11,136 nt of DNA, taken from assembly GCA_031270925.1 (NCBI GenBank), contig JAISWY010000353.1:1-11136 (forward strand), written 5' to 3'. Position numbers and translations under genes: made by a program. The notes below the pieces were generated by a model, which did no database searches, was not told the origin of the DNA, and was given only the letters and a program-made list of their open reading frames with translations. Below are positions 1 through 6,928 of the stretch, one piece after another. Each line of letters opens with the position of its first letter. Position 1 is the stretch's first letter. This DNA is from Candidatus Symbiothrix sp. Its GTDB lineage: Bacteria; Bacteroidota; Bacteroidia; Bacteroidales; Azobacteroidaceae.

Positions 1-333
1 GTTGTCGAGGAAAATGGCGTTTTGCTGCCGCTCTTTGATTTTCAGCGCATTAAACACGTCGAGGGCTTCCAACCGGCGGTTTTGAAAGTCTTCCGAAAAG
101 TCGTCGTCGATAAAATACGCCCGCGCCGAAAAATCGTACTTGATATAAATACCATAAATCTCGCCGATTTCATCCATATCGCGATTGAAAGTGCGTTTTG
201 AAATGGTTAAATCTTCCTGTTGCATTTCACTTTCGCGTTGCAGGTAATCGCAAATTTCGGCAAAAGTTGCGCGTTTTTGTCGGCGCAACTTATTGATAAT
301 AAGATTGTGCCGAAGGGCCGTCCATTGGCTGTT
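1..333 (-). CDS. WYL-type transcriptional regulator, N-terminal part (partial, start unclear)
   Basis: The minus-strand frame is open from 333 to the left edge (111 codons, no stop), so the 3' end lies outside the window. The translation begins around QWTALRHNLIINKLRRQKR and continues with a winged-helix pattern: a first helix, then TFAEICDYL, then the recognition-helix segment TISKRTFNRDMDEIGEIYGI, then a beta hairpin ending AYFIDDD. This order matches the N-terminal DNA-binding domain of Bacteroidota regulators that carry a C-terminal WYL ligand-sensing domain; that domain would lie beyond the edge and is inferred. The odd point is the start: a TAA in this frame sits at 336-334 and the first in-frame ATG is at 225-223, inside the HTH domain. 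TTG at 288-286 is possible but would remove most of helix 1. A nearby ATG at 325-323 is in another frame. Either a non-ATG start is used or a one-base frameshift has damaged the 5' end. Fold is fairly sure; target and effector are unknown. Confidence 0.7.
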
Positions 334-370
334 TTAGAGTAGTAATATCACAATCATCTTTAATTTTTTA

Positions 371-378
371 CAAAGCTA
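371..378 (-). promoter_or_regulatory. Possible -7 promoter element for the WYL-type regulator
   Basis: Read on the minus strand this is TAGCTTTG, a full match to the Bacteroidota sigma-ABfr -7 element TAnnTTTG. It lies about 40 bases upstream of the regulator frame. No clear TTTG is seen at the expected distance upstream; TTTC at a shorter spacing is the nearest. The call rests on one 8-base match in AT-rich DNA, so it is tentative. Confidence 0.35.
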
Positions 379-405
379 AGAAATTGACTATCAGGGAAAT
401 ATTTT

Positions 406-437
406 TTTGTTTTTCTCAAAAATTGTTTATATTTTTG
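406..437 (+). promoter_or_regulatory. Bacteroidota-type promoter (TTTG-N20-TAnnTTTG)
   Basis: TTTG at 406-409 and TATTTTTG at 430-437 are separated by 20 bases, which fits the -33/-7 consensus of the Bacteroidota primary sigma factor. Transcription would start near 443-445 and run rightward. The first convincing gene downstream is the endonuclease at 642, which implies a leader of about 200 bases. The region is AT-rich, so chance matches are more likely than usual, but both boxes and the spacing fit. Confidence 0.5.
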
Positions 438-641
438 CACCGTAGTTTTATGAACGAAAGCATAATTCGCTATACTGCGCTTATTCAGATTTTTGCGCAT
501 TTTCAAATTAGGGCGGTATATGAACGCAACTCGTATGATTTCCAATGTTTTCAAATCAAAAGTCGAAAGAGGTTGATTTAACAGACGAAAAACTTTCCGA
601 AATATGTACTATTGATATTCCAATGTAAAAAATAATGAATT

Positions 642-1517
642 ATGAGTAAAACTTCAAAATCCACAAAAGTAAATTTAATTCTGATAGCAGCAGGTTTTGT
701 GCTTACTGCTTATTTGGTTGCAACGCAAATAAATAACGGCTCAAATGAAAATTCTGAAAAGGCAGAAAATCAACAAGTTGAAAAAATAGAAATTCCTGCG
801 AAAATTGCGGGAAGAACAGAACAGATGATAACTCATATCGGTTACACGGTAAGTTATAATTCCGATTGGAAAACGCCGAATTGGGTAGCGTATGAACTTA
901 CAAAAGAAGAAGTTGAAGGCATTGTGCCGCGTTACAATGCTTTTTTGCCCGACCCTGAAGTATCGTATGAAAATTCTGCAACCACTTATGATTATTCAAA
1001 TTCAGGCTGGGACAGAGGGCATATGGCGCCCGCAGCCGATATGAAATGGAGTGAACAAGCAATGAAAGAATCGTTTTTTCTTTCCAATATCTGCCCGCAA
1101 AATTCAAATCTCAATCGAGGAATTTGGAACGATTTAGAGGAACAAGTGCGCAAATTGGCACAACAAAAAGGAAAAATTTATGTTGTTTGCGGACCAATTA
1201 TCTCAAAACAGCCCAAAACGATCGGCACAAATAAAGTGGCTATTCCCGATGCTTTTTTCAAAGTGTTATTGCAAAACACAAATGATAATTGGTATGCTAT
1301 TGCGTTTCTGTTTGCCAACAAAAGTGGACGAAAACTTTTATCAACTTATGCAATGAGTGTAGAAGATCTGCAGATTATTACAGATATTGACTTTTTCCCC
1401 GCTTTGCCTGACGACATAGAACAAAAAGCGGAAAGCGAAGTTGATTTTACAAAATGGAATATAACAAACGAACAACCACCAAAAACTCAAAGTAAAGCAC
1501 AAAAAAATAAAATGTAA
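642..1517 (+). CDS. Membrane-anchored DNA/RNA non-specific endonuclease (NUC1/EndoG family)
   Basis: This 291-residue protein belongs to the beta-beta-alpha-metal nucleases related to Serratia nuclease and mitochondrial EndoG, which cut DNA and RNA using one divalent metal ion. A hydrophobic segment at about residues 11-28, with lysines before it and no clear cleavage site, suggests a signal anchor that places the enzyme outside the inner membrane. The catalytic motif DRGH is at 124-127 (general base His127). Asn149 in SNICPQ, Asn158 and Glu166 in NRGIWNDLEE keep the spacing of Serratia N110, N119 and E127, so the active site looks intact. The nuclease domain spans about 65-250; the tail is polar and lysine-rich. 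The ATG follows an A-rich stretch typical of Bacteroidota translation starts. Sampled lines have about 35% G+C, against roughly 42-50% in porU, which hints at separate ancestry. No immunity-like partner is visible beside it, and a nutritional or periplasmic clean-up role is as plausible as defence. Confidence 0.9.
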   Translation: MSKTSKSTKVNLILIAAGFVLTAYLVATQINNGSNENSEKAENQQVEKIEIPAKIAGRTEQMITHIGYTVSYNSDWKTPNWVAYELTKEEVEGIVPRYNAFLPDPEVSYENSATTYDYSNSGWDRGHMAPAADMKWSEQAMKESFFLSNICPQNSNLNRGIWNDLEEQVRKLAQQKGKIYVVCGPIISKQPKTIGTNKVAIPDAFFKVLLQNTNDNWYAIAFLFANKSGRKLLSTYAMSVEDLQIITDIDFFPALPDDIEQKAESEVDFTKWNITNEQPPKTQSKAQKNKM

Positions 1518-1610
1518 ATAAAAACGATGCAGTTCAACTTACTATCATTCACATTACCAACGGAAACGGCAACAATCAATCTGAACAACACATAGAATAT
1601 CGGTTTATTA

Positions 1611-2093
1611 TTACAATATTTCTATCAAAACCGTTACATAAGCTGCCACCCCTTCTTCCCGCCCCACAAAGCCCATTTTTTCGGAAGTGGTGGCTTTGAT
1701 GGAAATCGCATCTTCCTCAACCCGCATTACTTGCGAAAGACACTGTTTCATTTGCGGGATATGCGGGTTGATTTTCGGTTTTTCGGTGCAAACCGTAATG
1801 TCGGCGTTGCCTAATTCATAATTTTCGGCGCGTAAAAGTTCCATTGTACGCGCCAATAAAATTTTGCTGTCGATGTTTTTGTATTCGCCGGCGGTATCGG
1901 GAAAATGGTATCCGATGTCGCGTAAATTGGCAGCGCCCAACAAAGCATCACACAAGGCATGAATCAGCACATCGGCGTCGGAATGGCCTTTCAAGCCTTT
2001 TTCGTGCGCGATTTGAATGCCGCCCAACCACAAGGCGCGGTTTTCAACGAAAGGATGCACATCATAACCGAATCCGACACGGATATTCGTCAT
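1611..2093 (-). CDS. ispF: 2-C-methyl-D-erythritol 2,4-cyclodiphosphate synthase
   Basis: IspF turns 4-diphosphocytidyl-methylerythritol 2-phosphate into the cyclic diphosphate MEcPP with release of CMP, a middle step of the non-mevalonate isoprenoid pathway in the cytoplasm. At 160 residues the length is normal for the family, which acts as a trimer. The metal ligands are Asp11 and His13 in GYDVH and His45 in DVLIHALCD. The block GLKGHSDAD at 33-41 and the block ATTSEKMGF starting at 134 (Thr135, Thr136 and Glu138, matching E. coli T132, T133 and E135) are complete. All key residues align with E. coli IspF at a constant offset of three, so the enzyme should be active. Its ATG overlaps the TGA of porV (ATGA, 2090-2093), so it is translated as the last gene of the porU-porV-ispF unit. 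The identification is secure. Confidence 0.97.
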   Translation of the reverse strand: MTNIRVGFGYDVHPFVENRALWLGGIQIAHEKGLKGHSDADVLIHALCDALLGAANLRDIGYHFPDTAGEYKNIDSKILLARTMELLRAENYELGNADITVCTEKPKINPHIPQMKQCLSQVMRVEEDAISIKATTSEKMGFVGREEGVAAYVTVLIEIL

Positions 2094-3256
2094 TGCTTCA
2101 TCAAATTTTTCAATCCGTCCATATCGAAACTTAACGAGAAACGCAAGGTTTGATCCAAGGGATTCGACGGAACGGTCGAAATCAAATAAGCCACATCCAA
2201 TTGAAAAGCAGTGAGTTTAAAACCCGCTCCCAACGAAAAATATTGACGGTTGCCTTTGTATTGGTTTTCGTGGAAATAACCGCCGCGGACAAAAAACTTG
2301 TTATCGTAGGCATATTCGGCGCCCAACGACCACATGATTTCCTGTAACTCTTCTTTAACCCCGCCGGGTGCATCGGAAAATGAACGGAAAATACCGGTAA
2401 TGGGCGACATTTCGCTAAAATAATACAGATTTTCTTTTATTTTTGCCGAATCGGGAGTAGGAACCAAATATTTATTTGCATCGGCATTGATCGACAAGGT
2501 ATTATAATCGTCTAACGGAAAAAGGACCGATGCTCCCAAGCGCAAATTAGCGGGCAAGAAAGTAGAAGTAGCGCCACCGTCATACGAAACTTTATTTCCT
2601 ATATTGGAGATATTGAATCCCAAGCCGAGCATACATTCATTCCGTCCCATTATAAAATAATTGTTGTAATAGCCAGCCACATCAACTGCAACAGCAGCAG
2701 CAGGTGTAATATCGTCTTCTCGCTGTCCTGCGCCTAAATCGGAATAAATGCCCCGGAAAGCCGTCGCCATTGAGAAAGTTTCTGCTAATTTGATTGAAAC
2801 GCTGGCGTCAAACGCCCATTCATTAGGATTGACAATTAATCCCGGATCTATTTCCGAATTCTGAAGTAATACTTCGCCTAAGGAAAAATAGCGCAGCGAC
2901 GAACCGAGCGCCACATAATCGTTAATTTTATAAAATCCCGAAACATAAGTTACGTTGATGTCATCGACCAATTTGGCCAACCAAGGCGTAAATGACAAAC
3001 TGATACCTGCATGGCTATAAGCAAAAGCGTATTTGGCCGGATTCCAGTATTGCGAAAATACGTCGGGTTCGGTCGCGGCTCCAATATCGCCCATAGCGCC
3101 GCCTCGCGCATCGGGAGCGATGGTCAAAGAAGGTATTCCATAACGCAAAGGATTGGGTTGCTGTTCTACCTGCGCTTGCAAAGTATTGACCATCAAAAAT
3201 GCTATTGCCGAAACAGCTGCCGTTTTCAATAAATTTCCATTTTTTAATCGAATCAT
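2090..3256 (-). CDS. porV: Type IX secretion outer-membrane shuttle protein PorV
   Basis: PorV (LptO) is a FadL-like outer-membrane beta-barrel that takes T9SS cargo from the translocon and delivers it to the PorU sortase in the attachment complex. The protein has 388 residues, close to the usual size of about 390. A signal peptide covers residues 1-28 (cleavage probable after TLQA). The family signature follows at about 43-80: SLTIAPDARGGAMGDIGAAT, then a WNPAKYAF element. The remainder alternates polar and hydrophobic residues as in barrel strands, and ends in FSLSFDMDGLKNLMKQ. PorQ belongs to the same family, but direct linkage to porU favours PorV. Its ATG (3256-3254) overlaps the porU TGA, and its own TGA overlaps the ispF ATG, so expression should follow porU closely. 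Family sure; PorV rather than PorQ is a strong inference from sequence and context. Confidence 0.93.
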   Translation of the reverse strand: MIRLKNGNLLKTAAVSAIAFLMVNTLQAQVEQQPNPLRYGIPSLTIAPDARGGAMGDIGAATEPDVFSQYWNPAKYAFAYSHAGISLSFTPWLAKLVDDINVTYVSGFYKINDYVALGSSLRYFSLGEVLLQNSEIDPGLIVNPNEWAFDASVSIKLAETFSMATAFRGIYSDLGAGQREDDITPAAAVAVDVAGYYNNYFIMGRNECMLGLGFNISNIGNKVSYDGGATSTFLPANLRLGASVLFPLDDYNTLSINADANKYLVPTPDSAKIKENLYYFSEMSPITGIFRSFSDAPGGVKEELQEIMWSLGAEYAYDNKFFVRGGYFHENQYKGNRQYFSLGAGFKLTAFQLDVAYLISTVPSNPLDQTLRFSLSFDMDGLKNLMKQ

Positions 3257-6200
3257 AATATAATTATTTTTTTATATTTCGTAATTTCCTGTTTATCAGC
3301 TATTTGAAAGATAGCTTGATAGAGATAAACGCCCGCAGGAACCGTTCGGTTATCGTCATCTTTCAAATTCCATATTACCGGATATATTGTACCCGGCGCG
3401 AGAGAAGCGGTTTCGGTGTGTGACCAAACCGTTTGCTTGTCCACCGTGGATACACGGATTTCTACATTCATATTCGCTACGGAAGACGAGGGTTTCCGCT
3501 GGATTTGGAAGGTCGCATTTCCTTTTGTTGGATTTTGTGCGACGGAAAACGAATAATTCGTTGGAACAAAATCATTTACTACATTAAAAGAGAACGATTG
3601 GCTCGACGAATTGTTCAAAATATCCCAAACTTTTAATGCCAAATGATGTTCGCCTTCGGGCAATCCGGGAATCGAAAAACGAACGGTATCGGCAATGGAT
3701 TTATTGCCTGACGGAATGAATATTGCGTCTTTTGGATAAGTCCAAGTCCACGCGGGATTGCGGTCGATGCAAATGGTAATATCGTGTCCTATGCCGTTGC
3801 CGGTATAGTTCAATCCGTCGGCGTCCCAAACTTCCGCTTGGAACAAAGGCGTTTCATCGACCGTATCGCCCGACTGAAAAGACGGGGAGTTGAGGTACAT
3901 TTTCCGGATTTCCGGCCCAATATCGTTAGTCGGATAATCGGCGATTCCCAATAATTTGTACTGTTGGAAATTTCCGGCTGCATCCGTTTGATTATCAAAG
4001 GCATAAAGATTTATCTTTCCCAGGGCGTTACGATAGGCAATATCTATCGGAGCAGTGAACGAAAAGCTGAATCGGCCGTTTTTCACTTCGCTTTCGTCGC
4101 GGAGAACAACATCATTGTAATCATAAAACGACCAAAGCGTGTTGCCTTTTCCGTCGGACACCTGTTCGGGTTTAGCTGGATTGGGCGCCGTATTTTGAAG
4201 TATGGTTTTCGACAAAACCAATTCTTTTCCGTCGAAAACCACGGCTTGTATTTTTCCATTAAAATTGTTGAGCAGTTGGTGGTTATCGTTTGTGATTTTT
4301 CCGGTTATCACGGCTTGTTCCAAGGCTTTAATCGAAACCGTGTCGTTTTCGGCAAGCGTGCGGCCTTGAATGGTTTCGATTTCGACATGCTGATCGGGGT
4401 AATTCAATTGCAAAGCCGGATCGCCCAACAAAATATAATTCAATTTATTGCTTTCCAAGCCGAGATCAATTTTGCTTTGCAGGAGAATATCGCCCAAAGT
4501 CGGTCGCGAACCATCGGCTTTTTTTGCAAAGATATTCCGTATCAAACGGTCGTTAATTTTTTGATTATTCGACGCATAAACCACCCGTGTCGTTGTGAAC
4601 AAAGCGATTCCGGCGCTGTTCGGACTCAAAAAGACTTCTTCGCCGGCCGAGCCGATATCATCGTCGAAACGTCCGAAGTCGCAAGTGGCCGTAATCCACA
4701 AAGGCAGGTACGGGAAAGTCATTTGACGGATATTGGCGAGCGACATCATGTCTTGGCTCGACAAGCTGGTGGGAGTGCCGTGGCCGGTGTAGTTATACAA
4801 AAAACAGCCTTCGTTCATCGCCGCCAACACTTTTTTCTTGGCTTCGGGATAGGTTGTCTTTCCGTTGGTAACGGCCGATAGAAAAGCATCCATATAAGAT
4901 TTGACGATCATATATTGAGGATGATTGGTTTCCATGTATTTCGCCAGCGTATTGGCGTTTTCGCCATAAGTGCAAAAAGCGTCGTCGCCCGTATCGTCGG
5001 CAGAGAAAATCAGGCGGTTTTTCCAAATGCCGTGATAGGTATCGTCCATATAACGGCTTATTTTCGCCAAAGAGGAAACGGCCTGCTCCCGTGTGCTTAC
5101 CGGGCAACGGCCAATGCTAATATCCAAAATATCGCTCGCCAAATTGACGCCTTCCGTATTGTCCAAAAAGCCAAAATAATCGTCTGTGCCGAAGGAATTG
5201 CTTTCGTCAACCGAATTTTCAAATTGGAAAGTCAGCAAATAATTTTTAGGGTCGATGGCGCGGTTGTTGAAATAGCCGTCGCCGAAAAGCAATAGATATT
5301 TCGGTTTTTCGGCGGATGAGGCGGCTCGGTCGTAAAACATTTTCACAAACCGGCGATAAGCGGTGGCATCGGGCGTTCCGGACGAAAATTCGTTGTAAAT
5401 CCATTCGGGCTGAACCACCGTTATGTGCAAATTCTGCTTTTGACGATGCTTTTCGGCCAATTGTTCCGCCACATCAAGATAATTTTCGGGAGCGATGATA
5501 ATCATATCTGTTTGAGGCAGTTGATGCAAATTTTGATTGGGAACAGTTCCGGTAATTTCGGGCGAAGGAAACGACATATTCGGATTAACCAGCACATATT
5601 CGGACACTTTTCCGTTGGAAGCGGCTTTAAACCGCAATTGCCCGGCCTCACTTTGAGTTTGAACCTGTTGAATGGCTTGAACATCCGAGATATTCCAAAC
5701 CTGCAATTGCGCCGGAGCCTTGTCGATTATATATTCCAAATTTTGCGTGCGACTGTTTTTATTGCGGAAAAAGGTGTAAGCGCCGTAGGATTGCAATTGC
5801 CGCTTCATATTCAAAGAGAAATAATTGAGGTAAGCGATAAACGATTGACCGGGATCGTATTGGATATTGACCGTGAAATTATTGGCTTTATTGCCCGCCC
5901 AAGGTTTTGTAACAGTTTGTAATTCAGCTTTTTTGTAATAGGAATCAGCATAAGCGATATTGCTGGTAATCACATTTTCGTTGTTCACAAATAATTTTAC
6001 CGGCGTGATGGTGCGAGGTGCGGCAGCAAACGACAAACGGATTTGTCCCACATCGTCGGTTATTCCCGGCACGCTAACCGGAAAATCTTGCGACTGAGCA
6101 GATATAAAATTTTCGCCGAACAATTCGCGTCCGGAATGTAAAATCGCATTTTGATCAATTTCATGCAGAAAATAATCGTCGAATACGCTTGTCGAAGTGG

Positions 6201-6681
6201 TTATGTCCGTATAGGCGGTTTGCAAAGGCATTTCCATTGGCCCGTTTTCGTTTCCGGTTATAAAATACGAAGCATATTGCGAATAGAAATTATTTTGATG
6301 AACGAAAAAATCTTTGCTCGCATCATACGTCCATTTCGTTAATCCGCGACCGTAAAACAGCAGGAAATCGCCGGCGTTGAAAATTTCATCTTCGCCTTTG
6401 TGCAGATAGACGGCCGTTTCGGGCAAATCGTCGATAAAGGGATTGCGGAAATCCTGATCCAATAACCAACCGCCGTAACCGTAGATTTTGATTTTGGACG
6501 GGTCGTCGAATCCCATCTGTTGAATTTGCTCGTAGGTGAGTTTATAGATGGCGTTTTCGGTTACTTTCAACTGCACCCATTTGCCTTCGGACAATACCGA
6601 ATTAGGGACATAGTCGGCTGCGCGACAGATAATCGGCAACAGCAAACACGCAACGAAAAACAAACGCATGATTTTGTCCAT
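3253..6681 (-). CDS. porU: Type IX secretion system sortase PorU (C25 gingipain-like)
   Basis: PorU is the surface sortase of the T9SS: it removes the C-terminal sorting domain of cargo and helps attach cargo to anionic lipopolysaccharide. Numbering from ATG 6681 gives 1142 residues, the usual size. A signal peptide covers about 1-21. An N-terminal beta-rich region reaches about 385. The C25 peptidase domain runs from about 390 to 760: FGDG at 466-469, His634 in NYTGHGTP and Cys667 in TATCDFGRFDD. The 33-residue His-Cys spacing equals that of gingipains, so the dyad is intact. Beta-sandwich segments follow, and the last 100 residues end in a FlgD-like or CTD-like fold (WNLKDDDNRTVPAGVYLY). 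A TTG at 6696 could add five residues, but ATG 6681 preceded by AAAGGA looks better; a third possible start is at 6669. The stop overlaps the porV start by ATGA. No clear promoter was found upstream. Confidence 0.96.
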   Translation of the reverse strand: MDKIMRLFFVACLLLPIICRAADYVPNSVLSEGKWVQLKVTENAIYKLTYEQIQQMGFDDPSKIKIYGYGGWLLDQDFRNPFIDDLPETAVYLHKGEDEIFNAGDFLLFYGRGLTKWTYDASKDFFVHQNNFYSQYASYFITGNENGPMEMPLQTAYTDITTSTSVFDDYFLHEIDQNAILHSGRELFGENFISAQSQDFPVSVPGITDDVGQIRLSFAAAPRTITPVKLFVNNENVITSNIAYADSYYKKAELQTVTKPWAGNKANNFTVNIQYDPGQSFIAYLNYFSLNMKRQLQSYGAYTFFRNKNSRTQNLEYIIDKAPAQLQVWNISDVQAIQQVQTQSEAGQLRFKAASNGKVSEYVLVNPNMSFPSPEITGTVPNQNLHQLPQTDMIIIAPENYLDVAEQLAEKHRQKQNLHITVVQPEWIYNEFSSGTPDATAYRRFVKMFYDRAASSAEKPKYLLLFGDGYFNNRAIDPKNYLLTFQFENSVDESNSFGTDDYFGFLDNTEGVNLASDILDISIGRCPVSTREQAVSSLAKISRYMDDTYHGIWKNRLIFSADDTGDDAFCTYGENANTLAKYMETNHPQYMIVKSYMDAFLSAVTNGKTTYPEAKKKVLAAMNEGCFLYNYTGHGTPTSLSSQDMMSLANIRQMTFPYLPLWITATCDFGRFDDDIGSAGEEVFLSPNSAGIALFTTTRVVYASNNQKINDRLIRNIFAKKADGSRPTLGDILLQSKIDLGLESNKLNYILLGDPALQLNYPDQHVEIETIQGRTLAENDTVSIKALEQAVITGKITNDNHQLLNNFNGKIQAVVFDGKELVLSKTILQNTAPNPAKPEQVSDGKGNTLWSFYDYNDVVLRDESEVKNGRFSFSFTAPIDIAYRNALGKINLYAFDNQTDAAGNFQQYKLLGIADYPTNDIGPEIRKMYLNSPSFQSGDTVDETPLFQAEVWDADGLNYTGNGIGHDITICIDRNPAWTWTYPKDAIFIPSGNKSIADTVRFSIPGLPEGEHHLALKVWDILNNSSSQSFSFNVVNDFVPTNYSFSVAQNPTKGNATFQIQRKPSSSVANMNVEIRVSTVDKQTVWSHTETASLAPGTIYPVIWNLKDDDNRTVPAGVYLYQAIFQIADKQEITKYKKIIIL

Positions 6682-6928
6682 CAATTTTCCTTTCAATCAA
6701 TTGTTGTTAAACGAAGAATTGATGGTTTTATTGTATATTAATGCCGACAATCAGTATCAGGCAAACGTTCGTTTTAGCGGCTGGCTTTTTTATTAAACCT
6801 CGCAGTAGGAGCATCGTTTTTACGACAAATAAAAAAAATATTACGATAATAAACGTTTGTTTAAATAAAATTTCCTAATTTTGCCAAATTAACATTGCAG
6901 ATTACAAAGTCATGAAAAATGCGTTTAT
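6682..6928. other. Divergent intergenic region between porU and the subtilase gene
   Basis: This spacer carries the control signals of both divergent units. It is AT-rich and has no gene. Two near-identical 12-base sequences, AAACGTTCGTTT at 6763-6774 and AAACGTTTGTTT at 6851-6862, lie in the same orientation 88 bases apart and might be regulator sites. On the plus strand a TAnnTTTG element is present (6876-6883). On the minus strand no full match to this element was found for porU; the closest is TTTATTTG with one mismatch. Confidence 0.45.
6856..6883 (+). promoter_or_regulatory. Promoter-like element for the subtilase gene
   Basis: TAATTTTG at 6876-6883 is a full match to the Bacteroidota -7 element TAnnTTTG and is followed by C, as often seen. 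TTTG at 6856-6859 may serve as the -33 box, but the 16-base gap is shorter than the usual 19-21. The predicted start of transcription, near 6890, leaves a leader of about 40 bases. The TTTG is part of the repeat at 6851-6862, so a protein bound there could affect promoter use (inference). Confidence 0.5.

Larger units (their letters stand above)
334..641. other. AT-rich intergenic region without a convincing gene
   Basis: This 308-base stretch separates the leftward regulator from the rightward endonuclease. It holds opposing promoter-like elements (371-378 minus, 406-437 plus). Short open frames exist on both strands: codons 450-578 and 545-625 on plus, 360-554 on minus. None shows a recognisable motif or family resemblance. 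The 27-codon plus frame from ATG 545 to TAA 626-628 has a protein-like, acidic composition (LTDEKLSEICTIDIPM at its end) and could be the tail of a decayed gene, but this is not supported further. No tRNA, inverted-repeat terminator or tandem repeat was seen. Confidence 0.5.

Noticed and set aside
360..554. 64-codon lysine-rich minus-strand frame upstream of the WYL-type regulator
   Set aside because: AT-rich DNA readily gives such frames; it overlaps both promoter-like elements and shows no recognisable domain.
545..628. 27-codon plus-strand frame from ATG 545
   Set aside because: The composition is protein-like, but it is short, has an in-frame TGA just upstream and matches nothing I know, so it is not listed as a gene.
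1601..1633. CGGTTT/AAACCG inverted repeat around the ispF stop as a terminator
   Set aside because: The arms are only six bases with a 21-base loop and extend into the ispF coding end, so a functional terminator is not supported.
3964..4881. 305-codon open frame on the plus strand opposite porU
   Set aside because: It lies wholly inside the well-supported porU gene, has no recognisable motif, and its composition is what an antisense shadow of this codon usage gives.
5425..5922. 165-codon plus-strand frame opposite porU
   Set aside because: Antisense shadow of porU with no family resemblance.
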